From: Oscillospiraceae bacterium
Lineage (GTDB): Bacteria; Bacillota; Clostridia; Oscillospirales; Oscillospiraceae
Assembly: GCA_902778665.1 (NCBI GenBank)
Contig: CACYYN010000015.1
Span: 1 to 56,324 of the forward strand
Length of the DNA: 56,324 nucleotides
Direction of reading: 5' to 3'
Part shown: in pieces, positions 52,389-56,324 of the stretch
Position numbering within the stretch: position 1 is the stretch's first letter
Layout: each line of letters starts with the position of its first letter
Program-made: the position numbers and the translations under genes
Notes under the pieces: generated by a model
Told to the model about the DNA's origin: nothing
The model's database searches: none
The model's input: only the letters and a program-made list of their open reading frames with translations

Positions 52389-53573
52389 TCAGCACAGGCC
52401 GCGAAGCGCTTCCAGATCTACATTTTTCAGATCTTCCTTTTTCATGGCCTGTATCGCAGTTATGAGCGTGTCAATCTCCTCTTCTGTTGTGAAGAAACCG
52501 AGAGAGAGCCGAACGGTGCCCTTAAAGGCAGCATCCTCCAGATGCCGGTGGATCAGGGCAGCACAATGATGGCCTGCCCGCACGGCAATGTCATGCTTTG
52601 CATCCAGAATCGCTGCGGCTTCCCCACAGGTAAAGCCATCCACATTCAATGAGACGATCCCGGCCTGACAGGTTCTGTCGGGAGCACGGTACAGGATAAT
52701 ACGGTCCAGCTGTTCCAGCCGGTCCATCAGATAGGCGGTAAGCTCCTGCTCCCGTTTCAGCACCCGGGCGGAAGGCAGCCAGCCGAGAGCCTCATGCAGG
52801 CCGCAGAGGGCAACGGTGTCTTTGCTGGCACACTCCAGCTTGCCGGGGATCGTGCGGGGCATCTCCAGGCTTTCAGACTGGGAGCCTGTACCTCCCGACA
52901 GGAGGATCTCCAGATCCACACCGTTTTTCAGGAAAAAACCGGCGGCTCCGAAAGGACCGTACAGCGTCTTGTGCCCGGCAAACGTCAGGGCATCGGCCCG
53001 GAGGGAGGCAAAATGCAGCTTCAGCAGACCGACAGCCTGGGCTCCGTCCAGCAGAGTAAACGCTCCGTATTTTTTTGCCATCCTGAAGATCTTTTCCGCC
53101 GGGAGAATATATCCCGTCACATTGGAAACCGCCGTAACAGCCACAAAGGTAGGAGGAAGAGCGGCAAACATCCGCTCCGTCTCCGCAAGGTCGATGGAGA
53201 GATCCGCCGAAAGCGGAAGCTTCTTTACCGTAAAACCGATTTTTTTGCGGAGAAGCTCCAGCGGCCGCAGCACGGCATTGTGCTCATAGGGTGAGACATA
53301 GGCGACAGACTTCTCTGTCCACCGAAGCCCCTGAATGATCTGGTTGATGGCCACGGTAACCGACGGAGCAATTACCACCTGCGCCTGCTCTCTCGCATCC
53401 ACCAGGCTTATCAGCCTCTCCCGGGTCTCTTTTATCATCTCTCCCGCTTCCCTTGCGGCACGGTAAGCCCCCCGCCCCGCATTGACAGCGGATGTGCGGG
53501 CAAAGGCATCCATGGCCGCGTAAACACATTCCGGCTTGGGAAAGGTGGTCGCGGCGTTATCGAGATAGATCAT
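52389..53573 (-). CDS. Cysteine desulfurase-like class V aminotransferase
   Basis: A 394-residue PLP enzyme of the SufS/CsdB type. PLP-lysine is Lys202 in FAGHKTLYGPFG, ring-stacking His98 (PYEHNAVLRP), Asp176 in LLDGAQAVG, and a cysteine in RAGHHCAALIH at the position of the active-site persulfide cysteine. No Suf or Isu scaffold gene is nearby, so sulfur delivery outside FeS assembly or a selenocysteine lyase role is possible. Its start is 8 bases after the AhpD-type gene. Confidence 0.88.
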   Translation of the reverse strand: MIYLDNAATTFPKPECVYAAMDAFARTSAVNAGRGAYRAAREAGEMIKETRERLISLVDAREQAQVVIAPSVTVAINQIIQGLRWTEKSVAYVSPYEHNAVLRPLELLRKKIGFTVKKLPLSADLSIDLAETERMFAALPPTFVAVTAVSNVTGYILPAEKIFRMAKKYGAFTLLDGAQAVGLLKLHFASLRADALTFAGHKTLYGPFGAAGFFLKNGVDLEILLSGGTGSQSESLEMPRTIPGKLECASKDTVALCGLHEALGWLPSARVLKREQELTAYLMDRLEQLDRIILYRAPDRTCQAGIVSLNVDGFTCGEAAAILDAKHDIAVRAGHHCAALIHRHLEDAAFKGTVRLSLGFFTTEEEIDTLITAIQAMKKEDLKNVDLEALRGLC

Positions 53574-53581
53574 CGCATCAA

Positions 53582-54187
53582 TCAGTCAAAATTTCTGTTG
53601 TGGTAGAAGTGGCCGTCATTCGCCACAGGTGCAATGGTGCTGACCCAGCGGTTGGTGTAGTTGAAGAAACCTGCGATGAAAGCCGCCTCCAGAATCTGAT
53701 GATCGTCAAAACCGGCTTCCCGAAGCTTGTCCACCTGCTGCTGGTCGATCTCCTGGGGATGGGCCGTCACAAACCATGCATACTCGCAGAGGGCGTAATC
53801 CTCATCGGAGATCATCCCCTTGCAGGAACGGTAATTGTAGCTGAGCCTGTCCACAAGGGCAGGGTTCTTCCACATGCCGCGAAGATTGTCTCCGTGGGTG
53901 GTGAGGCAGTAGGAGCAGCAGTTGACGGAAGAAACAACAATACCGATCATCTCTTTCTGAGCATCGGTGAGGTAGCAGGTGTCATTATAAAGATTCGTCT
54001 TCAGATTCAGAAATCCGATATACTCTTTTGCGTTGAGCGGAAGCACCTTGAAGAGGTTATTGATAAACCCCCAGTTTTTCTCCATGGTCTCCACATTTTT
54101 GTTGAATATTGCATATTCCTCATCGGTCATTTCATCACGATCGGGCTTCTGCAGACGGGAAAGCTGTTCATTGAATTCGAGTGCCAT
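53582..54187 (-). CDS. AhpD-type alkylhydroperoxidase/carboxymuconolactone decarboxylase family
   Basis: A 201-residue all-helical protein. Redox motif C-x2-C-x3-H (Cys91, Cys94, His98) in CCSYCLTTHGDNLR is the AhpD/CMD signature for thiol-based peroxide reduction. The longer form resembles the 'peroxidase-related enzyme' subgroup. It heads a probable operon with the desulfurase-like and flavoenzyme genes. GGAGG precedes its start, and a TTGACA-17-TATACT promoter drives it. Confidence 0.88.
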   Translation of the reverse strand: MALEFNEQLSRLQKPDRDEMTDEEYAIFNKNVETMEKNWGFINNLFKVLPLNAKEYIGFLNLKTNLYNDTCYLTDAQKEMIGIVVSSVNCCSYCLTTHGDNLRGMWKNPALVDRLSYNYRSCKGMISDEDYALCEYAWFVTAHPQEIDQQQVDKLREAGFDDHQILEAAFIAGFFNYTNRWVSTIAPVANDGHFYHNRNFD

Positions 54188-54260
54188 AATAGTATCCTCC
54201 GTTTAGAGATAAATTGATTTCGGCTGCTACGCATGCAGGTCAGGCAAAATAGCTGAGAAA

Positions 54261-54289
54261 AGTATATCAGCCTTGGTGCCCCTTGTCAA
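54261..54289 (-). promoter_or_regulatory. Promoter of the AhpD-desulfurase-flavoenzyme run
   Basis: Minus strand TTGACA (54284-54289), 17 bases, TATACT (54261-54266). It is back to back with the promoter of the cyclase gene. Confidence 0.82.
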
Positions 54290-54323
54290 CGAAAGGAAAT
54301 TCATCAAAATGAATTTTTATTTC

Positions 54324-54352
54324 TTGACAATGTTTTATTATGTTGTTATACT
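54324..54352 (+). promoter_or_regulatory. Promoter of the cyclase-family gene
   Basis: TTGACA (54324-54329), 17 bases, TATACT (54347-54352). The two divergent promoters use identical hexamers and the same spacing. Confidence 0.82.
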
Positions 54353-54407
54353 TTTATTTAACTTGCTGTTCAATCAGCAAAAACACGTTGATAAAGGAGA
54401 GTTACTT

Positions 54408-55178
54408 ATGAGCAACCTGACACTGTGGGATCAGCTGAAAGAGGCAAAATCGGAGAAATACAAGTGGGTTGACCTTACGCATGAGCTTAGCCCTGAAACT
54501 CCGCACTGGTACGGATTTTCTCCGCTGCAGGCAGATCTCCTGTTCGACTATGCAGAGGGCACTCCGGAAGATAAAATGGCCCCCATGCGCTGCTTCCAGT
54601 ATTCGGTAGCCAGCCAGTACGGCACACATGTGGATGCACCCCGTCATTTTTGGGGCAACGGCAGACCCATGAACGAGATCACCGTAAAAGAGCTGGTGTA
54701 TCCTTTGGTCGTCATCGACAAGAGCGCCGAGTGCGCAGCCGATCCTGACTTTGTGCTGAAAATTGAGGATATTCAGAAATGGGAAGAAGAATACGGCAGA
54801 ATCCCCGAAGGGGCATTCGTCGCCTTCCGTTCCGACTGGTATAAGAAGAGCAATCTGGATAACCCGGATGAAAACGGCCAGCCTCACTATCCCGGTTGGG
54901 ATAAGGCAGCCATCCAGTGGCTGGTAGAAAACCGCAACATCGGTGCCATCGGCCATGAGCCCGCCGACACAGACCCTGCCACCGTAACCACAAAGCCGGA
55001 TGCCTATCCCTACCCCGGTGAGCAGTATATTCTGGAGGTGGATCGCTTCCAGATCGAGGTCATGCGGAATCTGGATCAGGTGCCCGCAGTCGGCTCCCTG
55101 ATCGTATGCGCCTTCCCCAAACTGAAGGACGGCGTCGGCTTCCCGGCACGCTGCTTTGCCATCTGCCCTGCCGACTGA
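54408..55178 (+). CDS. Cyclase family protein (kynurenine formamidase-like metal hydrolase)
   Basis: A 256-residue metal-dependent hydrolase (Pfam Cyclase). The metal motif H-x-D-x3-H is His74, Asp76, His80 in GTHVDAPRHFW, with WVDLTHELSPETPHWYG at the start and NIGAIGHEPADTD later. Members hydrolyse N-formylkynurenine, isatin or aryl amides; the substrate here is unknown. AAAGGAGA precedes ATG 54408. It may use an amide or an unsaturated compound processed by the divergent flavoenzyme operon (inference). Confidence 0.9.
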   Translation: MSNLTLWDQLKEAKSEKYKWVDLTHELSPETPHWYGFSPLQADLLFDYAEGTPEDKMAPMRCFQYSVASQYGTHVDAPRHFWGNGRPMNEITVKELVYPLVVIDKSAECAADPDFVLKIEDIQKWEEEYGRIPEGAFVAFRSDWYKKSNLDNPDENGQPHYPGWDKAAIQWLVENRNIGAIGHEPADTDPATVTTKPDAYPYPGEQYILEVDRFQIEVMRNLDQVPAVGSLIVCAFPKLKDGVGFPARCFAICPAD

Positions 55179-55211
55179 TTCCCGGTCAGACTTCCCCGTA
55201 TGAAAGCTCTC

Positions 55212-55250
55212 CCCTGCTGCAATTGAGTAAGTTGCAGCAGGGTTTTTTTT
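55212..55250 (+). terminator. Terminator of the cyclase gene
   Basis: An 11-bp stem, CCCTGCTGCAA (55212-55222) with TTGCAGCAGGG (55232-55242), followed by eight T. Confidence 0.92.
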
Positions 55251-55255
55251 CAAGG

Positions 55256-55987
55256 TTATATAAATCTCCAATGATACCCACCCGCATATTCAGAAGCCCC
55301 GGTGCATGCAGCATGGATATTCGTGAAGCCTGTCATCCGAACAGCCTCACACTGTGATGAAAAGATAACACCTGTCTCTATACACTGTACAGGCTGTGGC
55401 CTGTGATCTGAGTAGATAAAATTATTGTTTTTCCCTTCCTGACAACGCCGTTTCATTCTTTCGCTAATAGACTTCTTTGCATTCGGATTCTCACGAAACC
55501 ATCTCAATGTCCCTTCCGATAATGCCTTTCGAAACTCCGGCGACTCCTCATATCTTTGTTTGGCGGCCCTGCTATTTTTCTCTTTGGCGGCTTCATTCAT
55601 TTTACTACCCTTATCCCTTCCACCTGTTTTACCGTTATACCCTTTCTCCGGATTCATGCTGTCATAGAGCTCAATAAATTTAGCCTCCAGCTCCCAGGCC
55701 CCTTCCTTTGTCAAATTTTCACAGAGCGGCTCCATTTGAAAATTCTCTTTTCCAAACTGTGCCATCGCCTCCCCGATCGGGCCTCTGCTGCTTTTCTCCT
55801 TCTTGTGATACCCTTTCCACCATCGTACTTTCAACGGCTCTCCCGTCTGCCCGATATAAACCTTCCCTTCCGGACCGGTGATTTTATAAACCGTCCAATG
55901 CGCTTCCGGCGGCGGCGCCGGCATAGAAAGCTCCGACCCCGGAATCTTTACGCGACCGTTCTGAATTTTTTTATCTGTATTACTCAT
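55256..55987 (-). CDS. GIY-YIG endonuclease with C-terminal NUMOD1-like domain
   Basis: A 243-residue probable homing or mobile-element endonuclease. The N-terminal nuclease domain (about 31-115) has the GIY-YIG elements VYKITGP (33-39) and VYIGQTG (43-49), with Arg55 nearby and an acidic residue plus Asn later, but with VYK in place of GIY. The middle (about 130-190) is a charged NUMOD3-like run (SERMKRRCQEGKNN). The C-terminus (about 198-243) is NUMOD1-like: PVQCIETGVIFSSQCEAVRM and AGGYHWRFI. AAGGAG precedes ATG. Its end is 5 bases from a host gene terminator, and a hairpin-rich noncoding region follows on its 5' side. Confidence 0.88.
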   Translation of the reverse strand: MSNTDKKIQNGRVKIPGSELSMPAPPPEAHWTVYKITGPEGKVYIGQTGEPLKVRWWKGYHKKEKSSRGPIGEAMAQFGKENFQMEPLCENLTKEGAWELEAKFIELYDSMNPEKGYNGKTGGRDKGSKMNEAAKEKNSRAAKQRYEESPEFRKALSEGTLRWFRENPNAKKSISERMKRRCQEGKNNNFIYSDHRPQPVQCIETGVIFSSQCEAVRMTGFTNIHAACTGASEYAGGYHWRFI

Positions 55988-56324
55988 TTTTAAATCTCCT
56001 TGCTGTGGGGATGTTTTCCCCGATATTTTTGACTATCTCCAATAAATCAGCTCGGATAGAGTGCTTATTACGACGTATGCAGTTATCTCCTGCGACTCGC
56101 TAAGAGCCCTGCTTCGCAGGGTTGCTCGCTTGCATGGCGCCTGCGGGCGCTCACGAGCAATTGCTTGGCACTACAAACGAGGTTACCCTCCGTTTGCCAC
56201 GCGATAAATCCAATACTGCTGTGGCGTCCAACCCTCGTCAAAACGGCACTTCCATGTCAGCAGGCAAACGCAAGGCGTTTACCTGATATGACATTCGTGC
56301 CGTTTTTCCTCTCCACTCAAGCAA
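55988..56324. other. 337-base noncoding tail rich in hairpins
   Basis: No coding frame is supported. It has several compact inverted repeats: CCCTGC/GCAGGG (about 56112-56126), CAAACG/CGTTTG (about 56176-56198) and the long hairpin at 56240-56306. Together with the neighbouring GIY-YIG gene this may be the noncoding part of a mobile element or a structured RNA. Confidence 0.5.
56240..56306. repeat. 67-base long inverted repeat
   Basis: Three nested helices: AAAACGGCAC (56240-56249) with GTGCCGTTTT (56297-56306), ATGTCA with TGACAT, and CAGGCAAACGC (56261-56271) with GCGTTTACCTG (56275-56285; one mismatch). It is far longer than a terminator stem needs to be, though T follows the outer helix. 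Confidence 0.7.

Noticed and set aside
56240-56306. Integron attC site
   Set aside because: The hairpin lacks the core GTTRRRY/RYYYAAC boxes and there is no integrase or cassette array.
1-56324. CRISPR array, tRNA genes or prophage
   Set aside because: No regularly spaced direct repeats, no cloverleaf with TTCGA loop and no phage structural genes were seen.

Overview
The window is one continuous stretch of a Gram-positive Bacillota chromosome, most likely a gut- or rumen-type member of class Clostridia. The evidence is the gene order remA-gmk-rpoZ-priA-def-fmt-rsmB-rlmN-stp-prkC-rsgA, cdaA-cdaR, RemA, a PASTA kinase, type A RNase P RNA, moderately high GC, and consensus TTGACA-17-TATAAT promoters with strong AGGAGG ribosome binding sites. 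I cannot name a family. No tRNA, complete insertion sequence, prophage or CRISPR array is visible.

Layout. 1-0.86 kb: end of a DUF1294 membrane protein, a 2Fe-2S protein and a CPYC redox protein. 0.86-6.3 kb: a carbohydrate ABC importer (binding protein plus two permeases, no ATPase) with an FAD oxidoreductase and a PocR/AraC-type regulator. 6.5-8.2 kb: DUF1232 protein, DnaQ-like exonuclease, CBM9-like protein. 8.2-15.9 kb (minus strand): rplU-rpmA-obgE, a polysaccharide flippase, a P-type ATPase lacking its catalytic residues, a short HAD phosphatase, a secreted peptidoglycan-binding protein and two small proteins. 16-23.5 kb: murD, a PLP lyase, rnpB, a 901-aa GltD-type iron-sulfur flavoprotein, a HIT protein and a BadF-type sugar kinase. 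23.8-41 kb: yebC, then an 18-gene minus-strand housekeeping run from comFC to rsgA covering cell shape, isoprenoids, c-di-AMP, GMP, translation initiation, rRNA methylation and Ser/Thr phosphorylation.

The accessory part begins at 41 kb. An 81-aa unknown gene is transcribed away from a three-gene operon: an 817-aa adenosine-deaminase-fold protein with a C-terminal Rossmann/SLOG-like domain, a Nudix hydrolase and a cytosolic GH5 glycosidase. A lipoprotein cyclophilin, a DUF5662 protein and the wreck of an ABC exporter follow. Next to the exporter is a 92-aa protein that joins a double-glycine secretion leader to a LysM domain. From 48.6 to 54.2 kb lies a minus-strand set: KDG kinase, KDPG aldolase, an Old Yellow Enzyme-type iron-sulfur flavoenzyme, a cysteine-desulfurase-like protein and an AhpD-type peroxidase. 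A divergent cyclase-family hydrolase, a GIY-YIG/NUMOD endonuclease and a hairpin-rich noncoding tail close the window.

Best candidates for something new are the GG-leader LysM protein (48.3 kb), the deaminase-SLOG/Nudix cassette with its abutting divergent promoter (41.4-44.6 kb), and the intact but catalytically dead P-type ATPase (10.4-12.4 kb).
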